Assembly: GCA_027604505.1 (NCBI GenBank)
Contig: JADIIX010000046.1
Coordinates: 1-64,000, forward strand
Direction: 5' to 3'
Length of the DNA: 64,000 nucleotides
Origin: Gonapodya sp. JEL0774
Lineage: Eukaryota > Monoblepharomycota > Monoblepharidomycetes > Monoblepharidales > Gonapodyaceae
A program made the position numbers and the translations under genes. This document shows, piece after piece, positions 25,085-37,724 of the stretch. Below the pieces are notes generated by a model, which ran no database searches, was not told the origin of the DNA, and saw nothing but the letters and a program-made list of their open reading frames with translations. The stretch's first letter is position 1, and every line of letters starts with the position of its first letter.

Positions 25085-26287
25085 ATGACTACATGTCCTT
25101 CAATTTTCCGTCTTCTACCGCCTGAACTTAGCATCGTCGTCGCTCACCAGTTCGTCTCTTCTCGTCGTGAACTCAGGACCAGTTTACCACTACTTTCCGT
25201 TTGTAAGATCTGGCGAAGGACATTAGGTCCCCGAGTGTGGAACAATGTTGTGTTGGAAGTGACACCAGATGACACATGGACTCTTGTGACAGAGTTCATC
25301 GAAGCATTCGCCGGATCCGGCGGTTGCTTGAAATGGATAGTTCAACTGGAGATTGAAGACACTCAAACCCGTTCAGCAACGAGAAGAAATGACAATCAAA
25401 GCATGGTCATCCATCAACCCTTGCGGACTGGCGGAGAATCGCATCGTGGTGTTCTGTCGTCATCTTCACACGCCGGGCCATTCGGGAACCCCGAATTGCT
25501 GCGCAGTGTACTCAATCAACCGGGTGAAGAACCCCTCGGTCATGGAATCCGTTCTCTGGCATTGAAGACTCACAACTGTCCGCACACTATGATTTCAATT
25601 GTGCTTCTGGCAGCCTTCCCCACAACTTCACATCTATCCATATCTAGCGCCACACCTCCCACAGTCGAGTCGACTCAGGCTCACTATTCCCTTTGGACTC
25701 GTCTAACCGACTTCACAGATCGTCTTGTCTGCGCCGCACTCCTACGGAACTTGACATCTCTTCGGCTTGACTGGGACCCCGGGGACTATTTCTGGATACA
25801 TGAGGGTCTACGGTCCTTACAGGGTCTGGACGTCACCGAGGTTGCTCTGACACCTCGGTTTCTTCGGCGGATCGTGGTATCTGGACACCTGAAGCGTTTG
25901 AATCAACTCAAGTTGCATCATGGACAACCTTTTTACCCAGCTCGAAACTCAGCAAGATCAATGAACTGTGCTTGGCGTGCGCTCTTGGAAGGCCTTCCTG
26001 AGCTTCGTCATCTGGGGGTCAGGTGGGATCACACCTTGGGGCGCAGCGCATGGGAGTGGGGCGATGAGGAGTATGCAATGTTGGTCCACGACACAACAGT
26101 GATGAGATTGGAGATGATGGGCCATGCAAAGGAGCTCAAGTCGGGGTCAGTTATACTGCTTGGAAGTGCCGGTACAATGAAGTACGAGGTCAAGAAGGAA
26201 GAGCAAAGCGTGTTGAGACTGGAATGGAGCCGAGACACAAACTGCGAGAGAAAGATGCAGTATGCAGGCAGATTTCCTCGCAACTAG
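25085..26287 (+). CDS. F-box-like protein, 400 residues
   Basis: Intronless frame from the ATG at 25085. Residues 9-60 read like a fungal F-box: LLPPELSIVVAHQFV, then LPLLSVCKIWRRTLGPRVWNNVVL. The rest has spaced Leu-rich segments (LLRNLTSLRLDWDPG, HLKRLNQLKLHHG, GLPELRHLGVRWD), suggesting an irregular leucine-rich repeat fold used to choose substrates for an SCF ubiquitin ligase. No conserved orthologue is recognised. The product assignment rests on pattern only. Confidence 0.65.
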   Translation: MTTCPSIFRLLPPELSIVVAHQFVSSRRELRTSLPLLSVCKIWRRTLGPRVWNNVVLEVTPDDTWTLVTEFIEAFAGSGGCLKWIVQLEIEDTQTRSATRRNDNQSMVIHQPLRTGGESHRGVLSSSSHAGPFGNPELLRSVLNQPGEEPLGHGIRSLALKTHNCPHTMISIVLLAAFPTTSHLSISSATPPTVESTQAHYSLWTRLTDFTDRLVCAALLRNLTSLRLDWDPGDYFWIHEGLRSLQGLDVTEVALTPRFLRRIVVSGHLKRLNQLKLHHGQPFYPARNSARSMNCAWRALLEGLPELRHLGVRWDHTLGRSAWEWGDEEYAMLVHDTTVMRLEMMGHAKELKSGSVILLGSAGTMKYEVKKEEQSVLRLEWSRDTNCERKMQYAGRFPRN

Positions 26288-26489
26288 TTTCCACAGCATC
26301 GTACGCTCCGTCTTCTGTTTGTTGTGAGCAAGAGATCGATGGATACCCCAGTATAATGATCATAAATGCCACTCCTTGCCTCTCCCGTCCTCCAATTTAC
26401 ATATGTTGAAGTTTCGACAAGAGGTAAAAGTGTCCTTGACTCGTTGCTCAGACATCCCCGAAATCTATACAACCCCGCCCTCCCTATCT

Positions 26490-27158
26490 CTAATCCTTCA
26501 CTTGTGCCCTCTCCAGCTTCGCTTTCCAGTATCCGCCAACGATGGGGAGATTTTGGTACACGTCGGTACGTGCAACGGGTGTAGGTTCAAGGAGCCAAAG
26601 TGCTGGTTCACATGGGGAGTGTAAGGGCGAAGGCGAGGTGCGCAAGCAGGTCAAGAATAGTTTTCGGGGAGAAAAACGATTCATTTGATTCAGCAGCCAT
26701 CGGTCAATTGTCACCGTTAACTTCTGCAATCTTCATTCGGACAGCATGAAACAACTCACCGATGAACCCGACTACTCCGCCCCACAACGCCAAGCTCGGA
26801 CCCCTGCATATAGTGAGACACAATGTCAAGATTTCAGCCAAGGGACCCTCGTTGACAATCTCGGTACCAGACCCTCAGCTCGTGCTAGCACATGCTTCTG
26901 CAACTCAACACACCAGTGCTTAACTGTGTTTGGCGCGATGAACCTGTTGCGCACGAGTGCGGCTTGGTGCCACCGACGTTCAGTGAGGTACGTGAACATT
27001 CTGAGACCGATGGGGGTAGCGGTGATTGAGATCCTGCAGAAAACTTGACACACACACGGCCCTGGCACTTACACATCGTACAAAATACTTTCCGGATAGA
27101 TTGCAATAGCGGTTATTGCCACATTGATCACTCTTATTTCTTCTTTGTTTTCTTCCAT
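26490..27158 (-). CDS. Hypothetical spliced membrane protein
   Basis: A first exon likely runs from the ATG at 27158 (MEENKEEIRVINVAITAIA) to a donor near 27,070. The next exon, about 27,029..26,850, reads ISITATPIGLRMFTYLTERRW and continues to a probable intron near 26,855..26,804. Then GPSLALWGGVVGFIG, a glycine-rich hydrophobic helix, meets a GTGAGT donor. The final exon ends in LPIVGGYWKAKLERAQVKD with a stop at 26490. Several joints were not fixed. The small size and Gly-rich helix suggest an organelle membrane protein, but I cannot name it. Confidence 0.4.
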
Positions 27159-27368
27159 TTTCACCCCGGCTCATCACTATTCATTTCTTGACACCATCCG
27201 TCCATCCGTGAGCTGCACCCTTGAACCTTTGCCAATATCCGCTCCAGTCTGCTCGTGAACATCCTTGCATATTTGCGTGGCAAATTTGTTTTGTACGTAC
27301 AATCAGATGCGGTCGTATTACGAAAATCTCCCACACAACACGCCATTAATTGTGTCCAGTCAAGACAT

Positions 27369-28436
27369 TTATGTCGTCTTAGTCTTGGCCTTCTTCTTTT
27401 CCAAGCGTTTCAGCTCATTCTTAGAGACAGATTGTTCGGGACTGATGGAATGCGGAAACAATGAGAAATGTACGTTCAATTCGCCTCCGAAAACTCCACC
27501 ACACAAAGCACTGCAAAAATCACTCACGTCATCATCGACCAAATAGATTTCCAGGGCCTTTTCAAGTCTCCGCTACTAGCATCCCTTCCGCGAAGGTAAA
27601 TCTGACATTGCGATTGTCGAAGATATCACTACATATGATAACGACCAAAAGGAAATGTGTGCGTGGTCCGGCGCACCTGTACTAGCTGATTCGTCCACAG
27701 CGTCCTGAATGGGTAAATGCTCTGGAGAGCCAGTGCTTGAGCGTAGCCCCATTGAATGTGGATAAAAAGCGTCATCACAATCTGAAGCAACATCGACTGC
27801 ATGAGCTCTCGGAACTTGTCAGAGTCATATTCCCAAACAGTAGTGTTGGTAATCTTTTGCGGTTCATCTAACCACGAATTGGCTGGTGTGAACAGTGTGA
27901 GGAGGGTTTTATCTGGTTCGTGCCATGATGATAAAACATCAAATGAGGTTCATTATTAGGTATGGAACACCAAACAGTCGATGAAGACCACAATTTTCTG
28001 CCCACCTTTCTTCTGTGACATCCGGTAGTGAAGGTATGCCAAGGTTCCGATTTGGACAGTCACTGAGACGGCGTATGCCAATCGGCAGGTCCTGCAAAAC
28101 AAGCAGGTAAAGCCATCCACTAAGAGGTGGGAATCAAAGAGGGCAGAGGAACGCACTGCAAAATGAAAGGGTCTGTGTAGTCGAGACTCCTTGTCTGTTG
28201 CACGGTACGAAGGGCATCAGTAGGTCTCAACTCATTCATCCGGAACTATTCTTCGATCAACTCACGAAATACCAAAATCCTCCCGTCAAAACCAGCATCG
28301 ACCACTGGTGCGGGGTATATCGCAATCCATAAAAAACGACATCAGCACTTCCTGAAGAGCTCGTTCAGAACCGATCACACAATTAACTCACAGGGCCATT
28401 GATAAAATTTGCAATTCTTTCTTTCAAGTCCGCCAT
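27369..28436 (-). CDS. PHO88: PHO88/SND3, ER protein-targeting membrane protein
   Basis: Seven exons join in phase: 28392..28436, 28266..28304, 28157..28194, 28006..28091, 27677..27912, 27528..27601 and 27369..27441, giving 196 residues (yeast Pho88 is about 188). Pho88, also called Snd3, is an ER membrane protein of the SRP-independent SND route and was first found through phosphate-transporter maturation. Family marks are a hydrophobic N-terminal segment followed by DYTDPFILQTCRLAYAV and a second hydrophobic stretch. Next come TTVWEYDSDKFRELM and a helix with LFIHIQWGYAQALALQSIYP. The near-diagnostic end is VQIYLRG followed by GDLKRPWK (Pho88 of yeast has a similar GDLKRPFK). A Lys-rich C-terminus completes the match. 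Confidence 0.9.
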
Positions 28437-28723
28437 CGGTGTTGGCCAAGTCGCAATGGTCGAGATTGAATGTATACTTGTACTGCAATCTTCTGTCTAT
28501 TCAAGGAAGCAAATCAACGTGCTGCTGTTGATTAGCACTCTTTGGCCACCCAAAAGAAACAAGTGCGGTCCTCACGCACAGACGTTCAGCACTTTGTTCG
28601 TTGTTCAGATTACGGCCTGCAAATTGCCACCGTATGCCGCGCCACATCCCTTCACTGGTTTGAGGTGCTTTCAAAATTTTACGTTTTTCAATGTGCCAAA
28701 TCTGAGCAGTAGCAATAAATAAG

Positions 28724-30796
<2,073 letters not shown>

Positions 30797-30971
30797 TCGG
30801 AGGTTTTGGTGGTGTTTGACAGACTTCTTGGAACGGAGTGATGTGGTGGCACGGAACTTCGTGAAAAGGCCCCAACAGAAATATGTAGTGCATTCAAAAT
30901 TGACGAAATGGGACTACAACCCTATTTGCTATAATTCGCATTACGTATAGTAACAAGTCCGAGATATTGAT

Positions 30972-33454
30972 TTATGTGTCCACGGGGCGGATACCCCTGG
31001 TCTTGCACCAATCCGTGAATTGCTTGGGTACCTCAGCAAGTGTCTCGGATGACAGCAAAGTAAAATCGTGCTGGAATTGGCTGGAGCTCATGGGGGGGTG
31101 GAAGAAGAGAGGAGGCGACGTAAGGCGGGGATGTCGAAACAAGGAACCGACTCTCAGATGCAAACTTACCGGTATGGTACAAACTGCACACAGTCGCGCT
31201 CCATGCGGCGTCCCTTGGAGTCTATCAAGGGTCGTTCGTCCGCGTCTAGCTCCTCCATGCTCCCAAAGTCCGCGGCTCCCACCCCCACAATGATAATCGA
31301 GAGAGGCGCAAGCGATGCCTCCACTATAGCGTCCACGGTCTCAGCCATATCCGTAATCACCCCATCTGTTACAATCAAAAGAATAGTATATCTGTCCAAA
31401 CTTGTCGATCCTCGTTGCCATCCCTCGTTCGCCCACCGCGTCGTCTCCATAATGACTGGAGAAAAGTTGGTAGGTCCCCAGAGTTCTGCATTTTGGATTC
31501 CGATCTCATATGCGTCAAGCATGCCTCGTACACCCTGTACGATGGGGCTCTCGTAGTTGAGGTTCAGTGGGAAGAGATGGGAAACGGTGGGAGCGCTGCC
31601 GTTAAGTCGAAGTCTTGCTCCAAAGCCCTGTAACAAAAAAAAAATAATAATAATAATGAGAAATCACGTGAGATTAAATTGGATGGGGAGGCAGACAAAC
31701 ATCAACCAGCTACGCACATATACGGGAAAGAGTTTATCAGAGTCGTAAGGTTCAAGCACTGTTCCCACGGCAGATATCGCGCGCTGGTACTCGTTCATAG
31801 CGCTTGGCTGGTTTGGATTGCGGTAGTGAAGGGAATTGGGTAGGCGGGGGTCCCCTTATACAAGGATAGAAACAATTATACTCGACGTCGCTTTGGTAAG
31901 GGAGTGACAGACACGGCTTACCGTTCGATTGTGTGAAATCGATGGCCACAGCCAGAGATACCTCAGCACCTCTGGAAACAAAGTCGAAGAAGCTCCACTC
32001 GATTTCCGACTTCACTTCAATGAACACAAGGGTTCCACTGTTGGTGTACTTTGACCCCTTCTTCTGCTTCATCTTGTCGTTGATCAGTTCAAATCTCACG
32101 CCAGCGCGCACTCTTGTCATGGACGCCTCCACCGCCCCAATTATCGCGTGGTTTCCGGACGAGTTCCAGTCCCAGACCGACCACCGAAGAGGGCGAGTCG
32201 GAGCACCGTTGTTGAGCTGAGCCGTCGACAGGCGGAAAGGTTCCCAGGAGGGATTGAGAGATTTCCGTACCTCGGGAGTACGGTACACCTGCACCCACGT
32301 CCCGTCGTCCCGCTGCTTCTCAATCATAAGGAAAGGGTCGGACAGTCCGAAGAAATCCTTCTTATCCAGACCCTGCGCCGAAGCACGGAAGGTTACAAAT
32401 TCGTTCGTGCCGGTTTCCCGAAGTTCCTCGACCAGGATGCGGATGCGAGGGTATTTCGGAGGTGGAGGGGTTGAGTTGGCCGCGTTGGAACGGAGGGTCA
32501 GGTTACGCAACGAGGCGGTAATTTGACCAGACATTGTAGACGAAGTCGTCGAGTTCATTGAGTTCACGGTGCCGGAGCGAGACAGTCCAGGGCCGGGTGT
32601 CGGAGAAGAGGCGTTGGACCGAACACTCCCGTTACGTACGAAGCCAGACCCGGTAGAGGGCGCCAGCATAGAGTTTTGACTCGCGTTTACAGGAGCCCGT
32701 CGGACGGATCCCCTCCTGCCAGCCGCCACTGGCTGGAACCCCGCCTGTCCCGGTGGTTGATCCCCAGTGAGGGGTAGTTCCAGCGGCTTCCTCTTCCCTC
32801 CTGCCACCAAGCTCGCCATTGTAGTCTCCACGTATCCTATATAGTCGTGCTTCGTGGGGTCGTCCTGGAACTGAGCCTGGTCAATGTCCACAACGAGGAA
32901 TCGGAGCCGTTGGACGGTTTCGAACTTGTACGGGAGGACAACAGGAGTGGCGAAGCGAGGGTGGAGGTTGTTCCAGACAATTTCCTGACGCGTGATAAGC
33001 GAAAAAAGGGGGGAGACGCGGGGTAAGAAGAGCGGGTCAGGCGAAGGGGAGTCCCGTGGTCTTCCATGCTGCTGTGGATCACAGTCTCATCACCAGGGGC
33101 TCGCTCTTTCTCACCGTTTTCCCTATTTCTCGCCATTGCTGGCCTACTTGCAGGTATACGAAGACTCGAGGACTGGCACAGGACATCAGAAAGGATGGAT
33201 CAGGGCAGTCCATGAAACGAACGTCCACGCCGTGTGACTCACTCTGATTTCGAAAAGGTATCCAGATCAGGTAGATCGTAGCACTCTATACGAAGCTCGA
33301 CGTTTCTAATCGGGCGGAGTGGCCCCGAGAGTCCCCGAGAGTACAATCGAGCATCAGTATCGGAGACAGTTCGCCTGGAGATTCTTTCCACGAACGACCA
33401 CGACTCACGTCTGGGGAGCGGCACCCGGGTCTGAGGCAGGTGAAGGATACGCAT
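30972..33454 (-). CDS. Copine (two C2 domains plus von Willebrand A domain)
   Basis: Calcium-dependent phospholipid-binding protein that moves to membranes. Exons: 33243..33454 (start uncertain), 33115..33172, 31922..32984, 31718..31854, 31170..31627 and 30972..31080. C2A shows VELRIECYDLPDLDTFSKSD, VFVYLQVGQQW and GKTEIVWNNLHPRF. A Ser/Gly-rich insert of about 100 residues separates it from C2B (DKKDFFGLSDPFLMI, NPSWEPFRLS, WDWNSSGNHAIIG). The A domain starts AVAIDFTQSNGDPR and shows LHYRNP, YESPIVQGV, YTILLIVTDGVITDM and FVPYRQF, ending in LAEVPKQ. The long C2A-C2B linker is unusual for copines. The Met at 33454 may not be the true start, because a GTGAGT donor lies just inside this exon. 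Confidence 0.9.
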
Positions 33455-34431
33455 AGGCTGGATTCATGAACGGTGGGAAGGGCAAAAGTGGGGAGGCAGA
33501 AATACACAGTTTGGATCCATTGAGCCGGAATTTGCTTGTCAAGTCCTTGCACCCAGTCAGAACTCAGCACTTTTGCTGGGACCTTCAGTTAAGCCAATAA
33601 GTAATTATTCTGATGCACGCCAAAACTTTGAGTTAAAGTACCTAGAAGCGAAGCTAGGGAATGCGCCCGAATTTAACTTCTCAACATTGTATCGACCTCA
33701 GGTTTCAAGAGCCGAAGCACCACGGGCACACATAACCAGCACGAACATTTGCAAACAGCAAGAAGGCAGATTACCGCACAGAGTGCAAGCGTTCACGAAG
33801 GGACTAATCAGGTTTATCAATTACGACTTTCAAATAATGTGTACACGTCACTCACCACAAAGTTCGGCTGATGAGAATCTCCACATCTCCACCTCTTTTT
33901 GGCCTTGCATGCCTACTGCACGCTCAGCTCATATGTGAAGGGCCAGTCGTCAAACCATGATGGGAAATGTAGGCATCGCTGCCGATGTAAGCATATGTGA
34001 TACGAACTAAAAGGCAAGTACGCGCCACCCTCGGAAATTCTTTCCAAAGAAATCAAGAGCTGGGTCTGATCGATTTAGAACTAATTACGTTCTGGATGAA
34101 ATAATAAATGTAATCATTATATGCAATATATTCATGGGCCCTACATCTCAGCCGGTGCTTCTCTGCTGTTGCCCCTTTTCTGTTCCCCCGCCGCAAGCAA
34201 GCAACAACCCAAACCCCGCGGATCCGTCCACGCACCCAACAGATTCAACATTCACGAAACAAACCCCACCGTCCCAGATTCCCTGAAAGCTCTGTCAACG
34301 CAAAATGGCAGCGTCCACCGTCAAAGCTCCCGCGCTCCACCCCACCCACCCCCCCACCCCCTTCTCGTGTTCCATCCTCCTTTCGATTTCGCGCACTCGG
34401 GACCCCCCGCAACGTCGCCGCAGACGACGCG
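33455..34431. promoter_or_regulatory. Divergent promoter region, copine / ankyrin-SH3 gene
   Basis: Nearly 1 kb between two start regions on opposite strands. It contains 34068..34093, a 26-bp stretch with 23 matches to 37547..37572, followed in both places by an ATGTAA-CATTAT block. No gene is supported. ATGs near 34,304 open a Pro-rich frame that is not accepted. Confidence 0.4.
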
Positions 34432-36054
34432 ATGATCGAAGCCGTGGAGGATGGCACATTGGCGTTGCTGATCCAGGCGCTGAGGGACGGGGCGGATCCC
34501 AACGGATGCAAGAGAGTCAAGGTGGAATGGACATTTCCTGAGAAAAAAGGTGGATTCTTTTCCGACAAAGAGGATGTGACTGTGTCCGACGAGGTATCGG
34601 GTGAGAGTGCGCTCGCTCTGGCGGTCTTGCACGGCAAGGTGGAGCTGGCGAAACGGCTGTTGGAGGCGGGCGCGGAGCCTAACGCGTCCACAGTGTGGAT
34701 GGTTCCTCAGAGACACACATCACGCGACAAATATGGCCAACATGAACTTTGCAATCGCACTCTGTGGAACACCGAGCGATGGAAAAAGATCGAGTTCCAA
34801 TCGTGTCTTCAGTTGGCGCTTTGCAGCAATGGAGTCAAGCGCAACAGGCCCGGTAGCCCCGCTTCCTACAGTGTCGAGGATGGTCGATATAAAGACGATT
34901 CCCCAGATTGGTTCGTCCTATACAATGTGCATGTCCCACCTTCCCTCAAGCAATCGCACGACATGGTCCGCCTCCTCCTCAGCCACAACGCTCGCGTCAC
35001 CAAACAAGTCCTCGAAACCGCCCGAGCCTTGGGCGGCAAGTCGTTCCTGCAGCTGCTTGACCAGCACATTCACCAGCAGTTATCCGCATCCGAGACGCCG
35101 AGACAGCGACAACAACGTGATGAGCAGGCCCTCAACGAGACTCTGGACGATGCTAAGACAACGTCTGTCGCTCTGCAAAACAACAACACGGAACTCGAGC
35201 GCCTCCAGATGCTCCTGCACACCGCTCAGGCCGAGATTGCCAGACTTGAGCAACACCAGGTCACCACCGTGGCCGATCTCACCGATCTCACCGCCCGCCA
35301 CAAGTCCCTCGAAGCAGACTACACGGCCCTCCAGGCCACCAACGACCAGCTTACTTCCCGTCTGGCCACCCTGAACACATCCCACACCGCCCTCCTCGCC
35401 CAACACACCACCCTCCAACACCGCCTCGACACCGCCCTGGCCCAAATCGCCGACCTGACCCGCTCCACCGCCGACCTCGCCCACCACAACGACCAGCTCC
35501 GATCCGACCTGGCGTCGGCTCTCGCACGCGCCGATGCCGCGGAAGGCGCCGCCGCCCGTGGCGTGGCGCTCGCCCCGCCCGTTGTCGTGTCGCGCATCGT
35601 GTGGGCAGTCGCGCAGTTCCAGGTCAGCGAGGCGGACGAGGTCCCCCTGGCAGTGGGCGACCAGGTGTTTTGCCAGCTCGAGTATGGGGATGGTTGGGGC
35701 AAGGTATGCAGCGAAGACGCACGTGGCACGACTCGTTTTGCCCGAGCGAGCTCATGGAACTAACTCGCTCACCGCTCGACTTCCACATACCTTGGAAACC
35801 TCCTCCCACCCTCTTGTTTCAGGGAATCAACACCACCACATCCCCAATACGGCTTCTTCCCCCTCGCATGCATCAGCCCCACCCCGCCAAGCTTCCCGCT
35901 CGTCCCCTCCGCCCCGCCCCCCTCATCTATCACCAGACGCACCGTGTCCGCTGTGCCGGCTGCTGCTGCAGTGGTCGGCTCGGGGGGATCGCTGGTCCTG
36001 GGGAGGGCAGGAGGGGCTGGGGCTGCGGGGGTGGAGACAAGGTATATGGGGTGA
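34432..36054 (+). CDS. Ankyrin-coiled coil-SH3 protein, copy 1 (frameshift in SH3)
   Basis: Exon 1 (34432..35703, 424 residues) has N-terminal ankyrin-like helices (GTLALLIQALRDGADPNG, LALAVLHGKVELAKRLLEAGAEPN, HDMVRLLLSHNARV). A Leu/Gln/Thr-rich coiled coil follows at about residues 225-375, then the start of an SH3 domain (WAVAQFQVSEADEVPLAVGD, DGWGK). After a 119-nt intron (35704..35822), exon 2 begins GINTTTS in one frame and continues QYGFFPLACIS in the next. The 13 residues align without gaps to the paralogue at 50.6 kb (GFNTVTKSSGVFP), so one extra base lies in the CCCC run near 35,843. The unshifted frame reads about 65 residues past the SH3 to a stop near 36,052. Likely an adaptor protein; partner unknown. 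Confidence 0.7.
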
Positions 36055-37724
36055 TCCGGCGGGGTGGGGCGTAGGGGAGAGCTGGGATGGTGTGGGGTCG
36101 GCGGTGCTGTCTTGAAGCAGGTGGTGGTGGGTCTGGTGAAGGGCTGGTCGTGATGGATGGAAGAGATGCAGTAAAAGGAATTGGGCGCGCTGAATCCCAC
36201 CACTTGAGAACTTTCTTTTTGCGAGGATCCCCCTTCCCATTTTTGGTACTTTTGCCTCCTCCTCTTATTGGTTAATGGTTACCTATAGCTCCTTTACAAA
36301 GTGTTATATGTGAAAATCCCATAATCAAGCAGTACCTTCCTATAGTATCTCTCAATAGTTGGTAGTCAACGAGATAGAACACCACTGTCAATGCTTCTTC
36401 GAGAAAGACCGACTTGGGCTCACATAACCAAGAAAACGAAGCACTGTACCCCAACGAGGACATCTCCACACAGGGCCGGGTCATGAGGATCAAAAATACC
36501 ATGGACGTAGATGGCCATGTTGACAACTTGCTTTTCTTCATCCGCATCCAAATGTTAAAACTTATTACTTCTTCATCTTGAGTTGACACCATCTACCTCT
36601 CTGCTTACGCTGTGGATATAGCCTGCCAGTGCTTTCCACTCAAGATGAAGGACATAAGAAGTTTTAACAGAGCTTGGAGGGAGGAGAGGCAAGAGAAGTG
36701 GAAGAAAGAGCAGGAGAAGGATGGGACAAAAAAGCAGACAGTTGATTTGACAGTTACCATGGTTGTGCCATCAACTTGCCTGGGGAGGAGACGTTGGCAG
36801 TGCGCACCAGGACCACAATGACGATCACTTTTGCCATTCTGTGGTTTCTTCCTGTCCACAGAATGCGAGTTTTGCAGGTGGCACCTGCTGCTTTGCCTTT
36901 CCCTTCTTCAAAATGAGCAACAGATCTTTGGAAGTGAGGTGGTTCAGAGGAGGAAACGGATACCTGTTGGTTTTCCCAGCTGCCATCCTCTGTAATAAAC
37001 AAGGTCTCACGGCGATGTCCACACTTCCCACAGGTGAAGGCAACCCTGTGGCAGAGACCTTACCATGAGACCATTGTTTATTACCATCACACTGGCATGA
37101 GGAAAAGAGGGTGGGAAGCGCAGCAAAGGAAGTCTGAGGTGACAGAAGGCTTTGGAGTTTGGACAAGAGGACGCCAGAGCAGAAGGAGGAAGCGCTGCTG
37201 AAATTTGAGCGTATCAGGGGTGCGCGTGGCACGGAGTCCAGGAAGGGTGCAAGGATTAGACAAACGCCAGGCACGAGCTGGGTGCTCCCACGCTGAGGGG
37301 CACAAGCTGAGGCCATCCAAAATGCTCCCCGAAACGATTTGACCAAAAGACTTGGACGTTGAAGCTGCATATGACGCAAAACAAATTTAAAAAAAAAACG
37401 CATGTCGTGGAAGATCTGGTGGTGGAGACATGTGCACAAGATCGACACTCGACAGAGCATGGGCAGACCGAGTGGAGCCAAAAAGTGGATTGTTTTTGGG
37501 ATATCTCGTTGCGCGATGGCGTGTGTGCTCTTTTTTTTTTAGCGTGGATCGATTTGGAACTAATTCTGTTCTATGTAAACATTATGTTATGAGCTTTGGT
37601 GCTGCCCTTCCTGGCGTGGCGGTCATAATAACATACAAGTGAGGCGTATCGCCGAGGAATCCATTCCATCTCGGCTTGAACCGGCCAAATTTCTTTCTTT
37701 TCTTCGCACATCGTCGCGGTTGCG
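36055..37724. other. Unexplained 1.6-kb region, possible decayed mobile element
   Basis: No acceptable gene. On the minus strand there is a broken coding-like trace: a stretch containing FTCGKCGHRRETLFITEDGSWE (a CxxC pair), and in other frames WEHPARAWRLSNPC and KTSYVLHLEWKALAGYIHS, each cut by stops or frame changes. Base use differs from neighbouring genes. Near the right end, 37547..37585 resembles 34068..34120. The 218-residue minus ORF at 36825..37481 is hydrophobic/Ser-rich and not family-like. The promoter of the gene at 37725 must be at the right end. Confidence 0.35.

Noticed and set aside
28231-28265. 35-nt intron in PHO88
   Set aside because: Too short; the next CAACAG acceptor gives 71 nt, keeps phase and aligns better with the family.
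36825-37481. 218-residue minus-strand ORF
   Set aside because: Hydrophobic/Ser-rich composition with no family features; better coding traces in the same DNA fall in other frames and are broken.
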